Origin: Paulownia fortunei
Lineage: Eukaryota; Streptophyta; Magnoliopsida; Lamiales; Paulowniaceae
Direction of reading: 5' to 3'
Length of the DNA stretch: 64,000 nucleotides
NCBI GenBank assembly: GCA_019321725.1
Contig: CM033113.1
Location: forward strand, 1,612,001 to 1,676,000
Of this stretch, positions 50,901 through 61,980 are shown piece by piece (position 1 is the stretch's first letter; the number at the start of each line of letters is the position of its first letter). Below the pieces are notes generated by a model, which had not been told where the DNA came from, did no database searches, and was given only the letters and a program-made list of their open reading frames with translations. The translations under genes were made by a program, and so were the position numbers.

Positions 50901-51527
50901 GCTCTTAAGATACTTTAGCTCCCAAACCTTTGAAAGCATCCTAATAAAAAGAAAACAAAAAGATAAAAGGAAAACTAGATAACTTTCCCGTAACACCTCA
51001 AATAAAAATTATTGAGACCGCACTGTGATTAAAACCCACTTGACAATAAAGCTTGCTTACCATTGGCCATTCTGACGAACTACTCAGCAACCACCAATAG
51101 TTCGACAAAATTTCCACAAAAATAAAATAAAATAACAGGCGGCATTAACACGATAGCCTTCGCCAAAAAGGTACAAATTTCTAAGGCGAAAACCCAAAAT
51201 CTCCAGACTTACCAAGCCATAGTAAATAATTCCATTCATGAAGCAGATCAAAGTTTCAAAACGCATCACAAGTTACAAATCAACATCGACGTCTAAAACA
51301 ACAACTCCTACTACAAAAAGCGCAAGAATAATGGAAAACAAAAATAATGCAGAAACTCATAGAAGCGCGCGTCAGTTCACCTCTTGAGAAGATTCAACGG
51401 GGGAGCGAAAATGAGTGGAGTGCTCCAGCAATGGCAGGTTGTTATTACTGCCCAACGAAGAGTAGACCCATCGACAACGGGCGGAACCCAACCTCGATAT
51501 CCGGGTCAACCCCCTTACAGACATCAT
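41964..51527 (-). CDS. SPS3: Solanesyl diphosphate synthase 3 (long-chain trans-prenyltransferase)
   Basis: Builds the polyprenyl diphosphate chain used for the ubiquinone side chain, condensing isopentenyl diphosphate onto an allylic primer. Twelve exons on the minus strand: 51527-51381, 50011-49922, 49705-49625, 49540-49469, 48658-48527, 47697-47611, 45182-45111, 44876-44791, 44533-44401, 43339-43250, 42629-42531 and 42143-41964. This gives 422 aa, the usual length of SPS3. Both catalytic Asp motifs are intact: HDDVLDDADTRRG (first, from residue 180) and LIDDVLDFTG (second, from 307). KMGVEGKRFRPT supplies the pyrophosphate-binding Lys/Arg. Exon 1 (MMSVRGLTRISRLGSARCRW) is Arg/Ser-rich with no acidic residue, a probable mitochondrial presequence. 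Exon 2 has two possible acceptors 14 bases apart; only the upstream one keeps the frame. Intron 6 (45183-47610) carries a transposon. Confidence 0.95.
42195..42234. repeat. TA then GA microsatellite in SPS3 intron 11
   Basis: A TA run of about 13 units followed by a GA run, about 50 bases upstream, in gene sense, of the splice acceptor of the last SPS3 exon. Length variation here could affect the polypyrimidine/branch region, but the acceptor itself (ending 42144) is outside it. Confidence 0.9.
45385..46866. mobile_element. Non-autonomous Mutator-like element (MULE) in SPS3 intron 6
   Basis: The left end starts GGGATAATCATACAGACACC (45385) and the right end, read on the other strand, starts GGGATAATTACACATAGACC (46866). 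The arms stay alignable for about 55 bases, through CCCGAGG and TATTACC. Flanking it are 9-base direct repeats AAACTTCTA (45376-45384) and AAACTTTTA (46867-46875), one mismatch apart; a 9-bp target-site duplication is the hallmark of Mutator-like elements. No transposase frame remains. The interior includes a GC-richer segment (about 45660-45840), a CA/TA microsatellite (45849-45890) and a second inverted pair of ACCC/GGGT-rich blocks (about 45911-45985 and 46138-46205). It lies in the intron between exons 6 and 7, away from the splice sites. Confidence 0.85.
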
Positions 51528-52645
51528 CTCCTATATGCCCACGAATGTACTTTGTTTTTGGGATTGTACAGATAAATCGTGTTGGCTAACACTTGTTTTT
51601 GGTTTCTTGGATTGGCGGTCAAAGACAAATAGAAAACGAAACGCTGGGTTCCAATAAAGAGGAGAAAGAAGAAAGATTAGTTATTGGTGATGAAGAGATT
51701 ATTAGCCGACATTAACGTATTTGCAACAAAACTCCAAAAACAATTGCTGTGAATGACGACGGCTATTTACTCCGAACCCATGACCCAACCGTGGTAAACT
51801 AACTCCGGAGACCATGTGGTTCGGCTTTGGCCATGTAATAAAGTTGTGCGCCAATTATTAAAATGGGTAGGAACCGAACCGGATTAGAACGGCTTTTTCT
51901 TTTGGTCCAATAAAGGATTTCAGATTAGCCCAATGTCCAAAAGGCTCGTGTCAATAAATTAGATTTTTCACTCTGAACAAAAATTTTGGAATTAGAGCCC
52001 AGTGGGTTGGTTATTAGTAAACTCAGTCCAAGTTAATTAAATTCGATAAATCAGCTGAAATAAATATATTTTAGGGATTGATATGGGCTAAATAAATAGA
52101 TTTGGGTTATGTATTTTTTATTTTCCAAGTTCATAGGTTAGGGGCAGTGGTTGAGTATTTTATTCAACCCACTAAATGTATATTAAACTAAAATAGATGG
52201 TTATCAATTCTAGCGTGATTAATTATTGTTACTTTACATATTATGGTTGTTATAATTTAATTCATATTAAATGCATAAAAATACGAAAATTATGCTTTAC
52301 GTGAAATATACTTTGTGTACTCATATCCCAATTTATCAATTATTGGTGTTCTAAAATAGTGTTTGTTTAAAAAATATATTTATTTTTTAAACAAGTAATG
52401 ATGTGCTATTGTTAAATTAAAAAGGTGTGATATAAACTTGCAACAACCCATAATGATCAGATGACAAAAAAACATTACAATCAGATGATCACAAGCTCTC
52501 CTTTCATAAGTGATCAATTTACAGTGTGTTAGGGGCATTAACCGATAGTTACCTGCCATGAGAAATATACCAATCCAACCCATAAAAAGAAGAAGAAGAT
52601 CCAAGAAAGAGCCAAGAAAATGGGCTATTTCATGCTACTATATCA
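51528..52645. other. Spacer between SPS3 promoter and mTERF 3' end
   Basis: This holds the SPS3 5' flank and the 3' UTR of the upstream mTERF gene, both transcribed leftwards. AT-rich from about 51950 onward. No coding frame and no clear TATA box. Confidence 0.55.
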
Positions 52646-53629
52646 TCAACTGTCTCGCCTTATCAACAATTCCCTGAACTCCTCATCAGTGGTCTTGAGC
52701 ATCAATGGCAATGGAACATCCACTCCACTCTGTACAACCTCAATATGCCGAGGCTTTATCCTCTTCTCCAAACTAAACGCAAAATACTGTGGAAATCCCT
52801 TCAGTTCCTCCATTTTACCCTCCATTTCCTCTGTAAAGTACTCAAATTTCGGCTTGAAATTATTGTCGATGCTGAAAGTGAACAGCCCTGGACATCTCCG
52901 AACCATCCCCACTGCATCAGCTCTAGAAAAACCCAAGCTCACAAAATAATCCAGCTTAGGTATCAGCGTTTTTTCCACACTTGAAACTAGTAAAATGGGA
53001 TCTTGATAAGCTAATGCGTGCAGATCTTTAAACCCAAGTCTACGGAGATAGAATAAAGCTGGCTTCAACTGGTCTCTGACACTGGAAATTAAGAGTCTTG
53101 GACATTTGTTAATCACCTTTCTGAAATTCTGATCAGGGACTTTTAGATCAAAGGAGAGGAAATTGAAAACTGGGTTGAGGTCAGTTTTGATGTCTGAAGT
53201 CAGAATTGTGGGGCACATGCCAAAGATTCTGCCTAAATCTTTAAGGTGGATGCCTTTGGATTGGAGGAAGGTGACAATGGCGTGGATTGAATGCAGGGAA
53301 GCGGCGCGGAGAGAGGGGTTCTGGGCCAATGCCCGGCCTGATTCGACGCCCATGATTTCAAGGCAGATGATTTTTTCTTTGAATTGAAAGGAGATGTTTG
53401 GATGGGCTGTTTGGTAGAGTGGGTGATTGTGGAGGAGAGTTTTTGGTTTGGCTGTTACGAGGATGCTCTGTTGTTCTAAATTCCCAGCTGGTTTTGGAGA
53501 AGAGAAGCACTTGGAGGAGTGGAATGCAGTCGCCGCTGCCATCATGGTGGTGGTGGTGGTGGTGGCTCCGCCGTAAATTGGAGTGGGATAAGAGAGGTTG
53601 GGTTGAGTTTTGGTTTTCTCCTTGCTCAT
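52646..53629 (-). CDS. MTEF1: mTERF-domain protein, plastid transcription termination factor type
   Basis: Single-exon gene, 327 aa from the first in-frame ATG. mTERF proteins are helical-repeat nucleic-acid binders acting in organelle gene expression. From about residue 80 the protein has repeated mTERF motifs: KDLGRIFGMCPTILTSDI, FRKVINKCPRLLISSV, DPILLVSSVEKTLIPKLDYF and GMVRRCPGLFTFSI, then FPQYFAFSLEKRIKPRH. This order and the C-terminal part closely resemble Arabidopsis SOLDAT10/EMB93 (At2g03050), so the symbol is an orthology inference. A second start at 53545 (MMAAATAFHSSKCFSSP) would give a more typical Ser/Ala-rich chloroplast transit peptide; the first 28 residues end in a Thr run encoded by an ACC repeat. 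Its 5' end faces the CIPK23 3' end. Confidence 0.9.
   Translation of the reverse strand: MSKEKTKTQPNLSYPTPIYGGATTTTTTMMAAATAFHSSKCFSSPKPAGNLEQQSILVTAKPKTLLHNHPLYQTAHPNISFQFKEKIICLEIMGVESGRALAQNPSLRAASLHSIHAIVTFLQSKGIHLKDLGRIFGMCPTILTSDIKTDLNPVFNFLSFDLKVPDQNFRKVINKCPRLLISSVRDQLKPALFYLRRLGFKDLHALAYQDPILLVSSVEKTLIPKLDYFVSLGFSRADAVGMVRRCPGLFTFSIDNNFKPKFEYFTEEMEGKMEELKGFPQYFAFSLEKRIKPRHIEVVQSGVDVPLPLMLKTTDEEFRELLIRRDS
53545..53564. repeat. GGT/ACC trinucleotide repeat inside mTERF N-terminus
   Basis: About six GGT units on the + strand encode a run of six Thr on the minus strand, directly before the second candidate start. If the downstream ATG is used, the repeat lies in the 5' leader. Confidence 0.85.
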
Positions 53630-54195
53630 TGATCAAGCCATTTTCCTTTTTATCTCATCTTGCAACTGACACCTGGCAATTTAGTCTAAAAGTATTGGCT
53701 GAAAATGGATTTCAATAGATTGGATGAGACTATGTTCTGGCTGTCCCCTTCAAGGACAAAAATAATCTCTTGCTAACACCTGTCCTGTGTTATTTCTGTC
53801 GATTCTACGTCCAAGAAAATTGTCTTCAACACTTGTTCCGTGAGGAAACAAATTATAGTAATAAAAAGAGCTTCTAAGAATCTCATACATAATTTTGTAA
53901 TAAAAAAGGTCCAAAACATATTCTGATCCTTGCAGAGCTTAGCAAAGTTGCAACAAAGGAAGTTCTGGAGTTATATCAAGTTTTTACAGGCAAATAATTC
54001 AAGGATAAGAACTACCACTGCTATATATACTAACTGGACCCCAACCTAACAGATGGCCACCCAAGACTTCATAAACGAGGGGGATTATTGTGAATTTGTA
54101 TAATGATACAGGTTGAACAACCGATAATATAAACAAACACTGATAACATATAAGTCCACCCAGATTGACATTCAAACGACGACCCACTCAAGCTG
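53630..54195. other. Short spacer between mTERF gene and CIPK23
   Basis: This contains the mTERF 5' flank and the CIPK23 3' UTR. No frame or RNA gene is recognisable. Confidence 0.6.
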
Positions 54196-54211
54196 TCAAG
54201 CTGTCAAGCTG
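54189..54211. repeat. 8-bp tandem repeat over the CIPK23 stop codon
   Basis: CAAGCTGT occurs twice and is followed by CAAGCTG. The CIPK23 stop (54198-54196, minus strand) lies inside it. Because the period is not a multiple of three, gain or loss of a unit could change the last residues. Confidence 0.85.
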
Positions 54212-57200
54212 CCTGCACCTGCAAAAGGATTAACAAAACGATAAGTACAACTCTCTTCATGTGGACTGCGCAGTTCAAATTAATAATTCCCAAAGCAAGT
54301 GGAAAGGCAAGTGTAAGCATAGCTTTGAATCAGTTTTCCACAGAAATTCACATGAACATCTTACCATTATTCACTTCATCTTTTACTTCATCCCCTGTTT
54401 TCCACACAATATCTTTCAACCCAGTTGACAGGTTTTTGTAAAACTGCAACAAAATTGGACACAAAATAAACCTATTATAAGCTTTATTAAAAAATGTACA
54501 CAAATCAATTTGTGGCGTCAAATGAAATGGTATACTAGGGCTTCTTATCAATTACCAATTAACATAACATCTACATATTGCTCTATAAAGATTCAGCTGG
54601 ATTTGGTTTAAGCATGAAGTTGTCAATCACTGAACTCGCAATAAACCAGCAACATTCATTTATCATTTAGCCAAGGTTAATAGACTGTAGTATCGATGTG
54701 ACTAAATGTATTGGTCACATGAATTTTTATCACAAAGTTGTCAAGTTCATACTCAGTCATCCCAACATCTGCTCACATCTTCCAGCACATGGTTTTATCT
54801 TTCAAGAAGATCACCACTGGTTAACAAAAACTGATAAAATGGTCGAGACATTCAGGATATTTTTTCCCCAGAATAAAGTTCAATGCAATACCTTGTGAAA
54901 TTCTAATGTATCTCCTCCGGCCTTGCGAAGCTCAACCATGTGAAGTGAAGGAGCCACTTCAAAAATCTGCAAGAGCATTTAGCGGAAGACCAGTTCAAAA
55001 TCTTTCACAAACAGTGTATATAACTTTCCTCGACAACTCATTTATATTTCATATCAATTACAAAGTATTATATTACTCAACCGCCATGTCAACACCTGAA
55101 TCAGGCCTTAGTGGTCAAATAGTGAGTGCGGATTTCAGAAGTTCTTTAGATAACATACCTCCGTTGTAATTGATAGATGACCCTTGCGCCCAGATTTCTC
55201 CCCATGAAGTTTCATCTGAGAAGAATTGACCACCAAAAAGAGGTTAAGACGTTAAAGACAACTTGAAAAAAAGAAAAAAGAAATCAATCCCTGAAATAAA
55301 ACTGAATACTTTCTAATTTTCTTTTTTCTAAAGTATATGTAAGAATTTAGGAAAACAAGATTTATAAGAAAAAAAGAGCTAGCAACTGAGGTCGAAAAGA
55401 ATGACATATAGAGTATCATCATTTAAAGAGGGAAACAAATGCACAGAAACCCATCCTTGAGGAGATCAAATATGCTTAGTCGGTATAAGAAATGATATGT
55501 TTAAACCTGTTCTGAACATAATACTAAAGTCAAAATGAGAGAAAGTTTAAGCACATGCAGTGAAAAGAGTGTGAATCACCTTGTAGTTGTTTTTCTTCAC
55601 ATCAAACCCCATAGGTGCAGCAGCTTGCTCAATTTTGGAGATGATCTCATTGGCAGGAGATTTAGATGTAAATCTTGTTTCTCGCTTCACAAGCCCCTAG
55701 AGTCCAAGAAAATGTCAGGCATGTTATTGAGATTCTCGAGATTATGATTCCATCACTTCTCTGCCAATCAATTGAACTTTTAAGTTAGACGTACCATTTG
55801 CTTTTCAAAGAGGGAACTGAGATTGAGACCCTGTGAGGTAGAGATAAGCTCGAAAGCGTTCATGGTCACTGGTGCGGTAGGGGTCCTTTCCTCCCGCCTC
55901 TCCACAACAAGGTTTGGAGAGTCCTGGATGCAAATAAAAAAACTAATAATTGACATTCTATCACGAAATATTATGCAACTTGAACATTATAGCAACAAGT
56001 TGCAAATTATCAAAACCAATTGAAAATATAGACTGAGAGTGACACCAGAATACCAACCGCTGATTCATTAAAAATAGAATTAACATCATCAAGAGTAACT
56101 TCCTCGTGTTCAAAAATAGGTGGCTTGTATCCTTTCTTGAACCACTCATTCTCAAGGACCTCAGTAATTGTGATGCGCTGTTTCATGTGGCAAAAACATT
56201 GCTTAGTTATGACTGGATCCAATAAAAGGGTTTAGGCAATTATAACATTGAAGCTGCAAAAAAACAGATTTCTTTGACAAAAAGGTAATAAAAGTTTCAG
56301 GTACTGTTTCTCTCAATTTCGGGTAGGGTTATGCAGGGCTTCTGGTAATAGGAATGAACGGAGTGTACATACTGTAGATGGATTGGGATCCAGAATTCTT
56401 TTGATTAGTTTCTTCGCACTGGAGGAAAACCATGCAGGGCAAGAAAAGTCCGCCTTAAATATCTGCAATCAAGTTAAATCAAGATTAGTGTGCCTTCACA
56501 TTTAAGAAGGCAAACAGCATATACAATTGCATGCTTAACAAAAATTGTTAGGGATATCCCACAGTGTTCATGCCTTGACATCTCCTGTTGTCACTCCAGT
56601 CAATTCTCTATCTTCTTCCTTCAGATATTTTCATCTTATCCTTTTCTCCGAGTCTGATTTTCATTTGTCCCTCCCCCCTCCCTCCCAATAATTTTAATAT
56701 TTTGTAAGAATTGTAAAGCAGATGACAAATTCCATGATGATAAACAATGAAAAATTACCTTTTTGTACAATGCCATAAGATTTGATTCTTCGAAGGGCAA
56801 ATAACCAGCCATAAGTACAAAAAGAATAACACCACAAGACCAAAGATCCGCCTTGGCTCCATCATAGCCCTTATTATTGATCACCTGGAAATTTAGAGGA
56901 GCCAAAAGGAGTTATTCAGAAAACAAAATCATTTAGAAAAAAATTATATGGAGTTGTGCCAAAAAGCTGATTGCATACCTCTGGAGCAACATAATTTGGT
57001 GTTCCACATGTTGTGTGAAGTAATCCATCTTCCTAATAACAAGATTAAGAAAATGAACTTATATCATATTATTCATATTCAGTTGCACAAATTTAAATAA
57101 CAGAGGCTAGATAAGGATCGAGATAGAGTTGCTCTAAAGTCCAGAGATAAAAATAGATGAGAGATTTCAAATAAAATTATCACACTGCTCTCATGAAGAC

Positions 57201-59134
57201 AAAACAAAAATCATGCTACCCGAACTTGCTGGGGTAGGGCGCTCAATCCAAAGTCTGAGACTTTGAGAACTCCATTGGCATCAAGCAGCAAATTCTCCGG
57301 CTGTAAATCAAGAAAATAACAAGATAAATAGGTATTTTTTCATCATCTTCAAGATGTTGAGTGAATAATTTTGAAGAAATTAAGAGAGGAATGGATAAAA
57401 GATAGATATGGCAGGCTCGCCTTAAGGTCCCTATGGTAAACACCCCTGCTGTGGCAATAATCAACAGCATTGATGAGCTGCTGAAAATATTTCCTTGCTT
57501 CATCTTCTTTCAGCCTCCCTCTAGTAGCCTGGCCACAAGAAAATAACAGGATTGTTGCAATTTCTCTATACTGCATGTAATCAAATTGTCATCATCATCT
57601 ACTTTGAGAGTGAAGACTAGTGGAACATACAATTTTGTCAAAGAGTTCACCACCAGTGACAAATTCCATAACGATATATATCTTTGTCTTGCTGGCCATA
57701 ACCTAGAGGAGAAGATCTTCAATCACTCAACACATAATACAACTTTCCAGTTAATGAACTTAACATGCATATCAGAATCAAAGCTTCCCAGTCCCCATAT
57801 CATAATATGGGCCTTGTTGGCCCACTGAAAATTAGTCTAGAAGAGTTAAATGCTAACCTCATACATGCGAATGACATTAGGATGCCTTATCAATTTCATG
57901 GTTGAAATTTCGCGCTTAATCTGCAAGGGGGACAAAAGAGTTAGAATGTGATAGGAATACACAATCACAGACACACAAAAAAAAGAATGGGACCACAGGT
58001 ACCAACAAAAAGGGAGGGGGGGACGAAAGAGCCAAGTTTAGGAAAAGAAAAAACCCGGGAGAAAACAAATAAAGAAATAAGGAAAGCAGAAGGAATCATA
58101 CATGTGGGCACACAAAAAGAAACCCAGGCAGGCCAAAGTTTCAAAAATTCCATTAGAAAATAATTCCAGCAAAAATAAAGTTGAAAAACAAATACGAACA
58201 AAGAAATATTAGGCAATATTACTCATCGACAATAAGAAATTGCAGAACTGTAGTTATTGGTAAATGGGATTTATTTAAAAGAAAAAGAATCTGAAAATAT
58301 TATACTTAAACTTCAATCAAACACCAAATATTTTCAACTTTTGATGTAATTGGCCTTTGTGTGATATCAACTACTGCAATGAATCAGCAAACAAACAGAA
58401 ACTTCAATATCTTTATAATAGGAAATCAGGAACAACTCATATACAAACTACAATAAGGCCAGGAATGAACATCAATCAGCGAGACAGTACTCCCTCTTCA
58501 CCCCGAACCCGACCCCAACCCGGCCCCCACCAACTCTCCGAGGTAAAAAGCCAAATTTCTTTCCTATATGTATAACCTTGCTAGTAAACCTGTCAGTAAG
58601 AAGATACTACTAATGATCCATAAACATTGACATTATACAGAACGGCATCAGGTTCCAAACCGCACAAAAAGATGGGAAGATAAGTAAATTTTTATTAAAA
58701 AGAAACTGGGAAAAAGATATTCTATGATAGTGAAAAGTCAAGCAAAATTCTAGTGCATACTAAAAGTCTGAAACACAAACAAAATCAATCAGAAACATAT
58801 CAAATGCAAACAGTACATATGCTAATCCATCAAAATGAAGAACCCAGAAAAGAAGATAGAAAGGAAAAAGATAGACAAAAGGGAAGATTCAAGAGAAAAC
58901 AACAAACTAATCCAACAGCACCTGGCCAATCATCTTGTGCTTGAGAACCTTCTCTTTATCCAGAATCTTGATAGCCACATTCTCACCTGTCTCCAAATTC
59001 CTAGCAAACTTCACCTTGGCAAAAGTCCCTTCCCCTAAAGTCCTCCCCAATTCATACCTCCCCACGCGCGTCCTCCCACTGCTACTCCCACTTCCGCTTC
59101 CTCCACCAACACTTGATCTTGATGCCATCACCAT
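54196..59134 (-). CDS. CIPK23: CBL-interacting protein kinase 23 (SnRK3-type Ser/Thr kinase)
   Basis: In Arabidopsis, CIPK23 is recruited by the calcium sensors CBL1/CBL9 to phosphorylate AKT1, NRT1.1 and other nutrient transporters. Fifteen exons on the minus strand: 59134-58922, 57920-57858, 57702-57631, 57528-57421, 57300-57220, 57032-56979, 56884-56759, 56462-56373, 56177-56058, 55923-55795, 55696-55580, 55215-55159, 54966-54892, 54443-54365 and 54218-54196, giving 468 aa with all phases closing. Motifs: glycine loop [12 protein letters not shown], catalytic Lys56, HRD at 148-150, DFG at 168-170, [12 protein letters not shown] activation segment, NAF motif at 331-333 ([20 protein letters not shown]) and a C-terminal phosphatase-interaction domain ([15 protein letters not shown]). 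Exon 4 ends at a GC donor. A second ATG two codons in (59128) has the better start context. The short tail (GAGSLTA) differs from Arabidopsis. Confidence 0.96.
57419..57420 (-). other. Noncanonical GC splice donor, CIPK23 intron 4
   Basis: The exon ends GACCTTAAG and is followed by GCGAGC. No GT gives the right frame nearby, and using this donor joins HRDLK to PENLLLD, the invariant kinase sequence. The acceptor is a normal TTTACAG ending at 57301. Confidence 0.85.
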
Positions 59135-59285
59135 TTGGAAAACCCTGTATCCGTATCTATATGTATGTGTATTGATGCAATCAAATCAACCTTTTGGATA
59201 ATCCCCAGATTTTCTGTCACCTACCCTGATTTCCCAATACAAATCCCATCCATCTTTTCCTTTTTTTTCACTCCCTCTTTCCCTC

Positions 59286-59293
59286 TTTATATA
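59286..59293 (-). promoter_or_regulatory. Probable TATA box of CIPK23
   Basis: The minus strand reads TTTTTATATAAAGAGGG. It lies about 150 bases upstream of the ATG, which would give a leader of roughly 120 bases. Confidence 0.5.
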
Positions 59294-60079
59294 AAAAGTT
59301 TCCTTTCTTGAATTTTCTTGAATCCTAAGACCCTATAACCTCTTCTTCTTGCAAGGTTGCCACACCTGAGACTTTGCCACATTCATCTTCCCTTTCTTTA
59401 ATTTTTTTCTCCAAAAAAAAGAAAAGGACACCAGAAATAACAGAAATCAGATCAGAAACCTTTTAAGATTTTCACTTCTATAGAAGAGAACCCGGAAATC
59501 CTTCTGGAAACGGAAGAGAATAATGCGAAGGCCATTACTAATCGTTGAATAAAAGAAAAGATATCTGCTAAAAATGAGAAAAGATTCGAGATTAATTGAA
59601 TGTACGACGAAACGAAATTTTTATTTATTGTCTTCACATATTGTTTTTGGAAGTGTGGGGCTGAGATGTGTCGGATTTGTGTCGGGATTATTAGGGTTTA
59701 ATGAGATCAGACTTGGGATTATGCGTAAGGAAAGCTTGAGCGTCGGCTGGACAATGGATTGGAAGTAAATAAATACGTTTTACTGCTCACATTAATCAAG
59801 AGATTTGGCTTAGAAAAGCTTAAACTAGATATAAATTCAGGGGTACCGTGGGGTTTTAGAATTCGATAGAATACGAGGAAGAGTGGACAACTGAGGAAGG
59901 TGATGTCCGACTGGGTAGGCATAGGATAGGGTAGGGTGCATGGATATTTATAATGAGCCCCTCACCAGTAGGAGTCAAAAATCGAAACTCGGTTTGTACA
60001 CGATTTTGCCAATTTGACAATCGCCACCTGCACATGGTGTGCGAGTTTCGATTAAGGCTTGTTTGGCACAATGAAGAAA

Positions 60080-60083
<4 letters not shown>

Positions 60084-60113
<30 letters not shown>
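60084..60113. repeat. TA microsatellite
   Basis: An uninterrupted AT/TA run of about 15 units, preceded by CTTGTTTGGCAC, a string common at the ends of small plant transposons. Confidence 0.95.
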
Positions 60114-60115
<2 letters not shown>

Positions 60116-60509
60116 TAAATTGAAAGAAGAAATGGATAAGGAATGTTTAGATTTGCTTAGTATTTTGAGGAAAGTATTTTAGAAGAATATATAAAAAATA
60201 TGATATAATAGGAGAAAAATATATTTGAGAATGAGATATATATTTTATTTTATTTTTAAAAAATAAAAATATTTTGATAAAATAAAAACAAACATTGCCA
60301 TAGTAATTTGTTTTATTTCTTTTTTATTATTATTATTATTTTTTTTTTTTTTTTAATATGTGATGGACCTATTCTATTTTTCTTTTTTCTTTTTTTATTT
60401 GGGTTGTATTTGTTAAATGTGGCGTGGTTGATCTACTTGTTAAATATTAATCGAATCATTTATGTTGTTATTGTTAGCTAGTGGATACATTATTTGTTTG
60501 ATGCACATG

Positions 60510-61390
60510 AGTGTTTGGCTAAACTATAATTTTTTATTATATTTATAAGATATTTTAGTGTATGAGGTAAAGATTCTTAGACATACACTATTAAAATATT
60601 TTAAAAACTTATAAACTTCTAACAAAATATACGAAGATTCCAAATTATTCACATCATTTGAACTACAAGATTGCTAGTGTTGTTTAGATTTTGCGAGTTC
60701 TTGAAACTTATTTTGTCCTAGGTTTGTTTGGCTTCATTTTAATGTTTAATTTTTAAATTTCACATTTTCATATGTGTTTTTTTTTTGTTATTAACTTTTG
60801 TATTGAAATGAAAATGTGTGTAGTTTAGTGGTATAAATATGTTACTTAAGGATTGGAAAATGAAATTTTAATGTTAGAATGACAACTGGGGGTCTCAATA
60901 TTTTTTTTATGTCGCATTTATCAAATAATATAAGAATAAAAAATTGTTATTAATTTAATGTAAATACATTTACTTTCCTTATGTCCTTATAGTAAAATTA
61001 TGTTGGAAAAAAAATAATTATTCAATTTATTATGAGTCCTATCATCTTATAAAAATGAAAAGATAAATTATCATTTAATCAGTTAGTAAATTTTAATTAT
61101 TTTTAATCAGTGGAATATCATATTTAACATTAATGATGTGGATCCACTATACAAATGAAATGATTTAGAAACAAAATTAAGTGGTATTTTTTGTGTAAAA
61201 AAAAACAACATATTTTTGGAATTTTAAATAGTAGAAAAAACAAAAATAATAAAAATGAAACGAAGCAAGACCCTAAATTTTCAAGATTTTGTTATTAAAA
61301 TGGTAAGATCTAAGAACTTACAAACTCAACAAAAAAATCATAAACTTTAATAACTTATAAAATACTTAAAATAAACTTAGTCAACACACA
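60510..61390. mobile_element. Possible nested MITEs
   Basis: Outer pair: GTGTTTGGCTAAACTATAAT near 60511 and, on the other strand at the right end, GTGTGTTGACTAAGTTTAT near 61388; both are followed by TATTTATAAG/TATTTTATAAG sequence. Inner pair: GGTTTGTTTGGCTTCATTTT near 60720 and, on the other strand, GGGTCTTGCTTCGTTTCATT near 61274. The inner element would have inserted into the outer one. Both arm pairs are imperfect and I did not find target duplications. Confidence 0.45.
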
Positions 61391-61980
61391 TCCACTTCAA
61401 AGTCCTTCATTTTCTTTGTTTTAATTTTTTATAAAAATACATTTTCTGAATTTTTGTGTTTTACTTTTCTTATTCCATCACTTTCCTTCTACCAAAATAC
61501 AATTTTGTGCACCACATAAACAAACAATTTCTTCACGTTTTTCAGTTTACTTTTCCTTTCTCATTTACAATCTTTCTAATGAATACGCTCTTACCCCGCC
61601 TACCTAACACACCAGGGTTGATAGCGTGGACCAAAAAAATTAGAAAAATCTATCTAAAAAGTCCATAAAAATAAATTTTAATCTAAGAATATTTTTTTCA
61701 TTAATTTTTTATTCAATAAAATTTGACTGTTAATGTATGACATTGTTAAACTTTTTCTAATTTTTTAAACTAAATTAGTGAAGGGTTTTTTTTTATAAAT
61801 AATAATAAGTTAGTGGATTTTCTTGATAGATAAATTATATTAACTTTAATAAAAGTATTTTGGGTTTAACTTCCATAAATCACAAAACCATAGCCCTACA
61901 TCGAGCATAATATAATATAGGTAGGGTTTGGCAATTTATATATTTTATTTTAAATTAATATTTTATTTTACTTTATTTTT

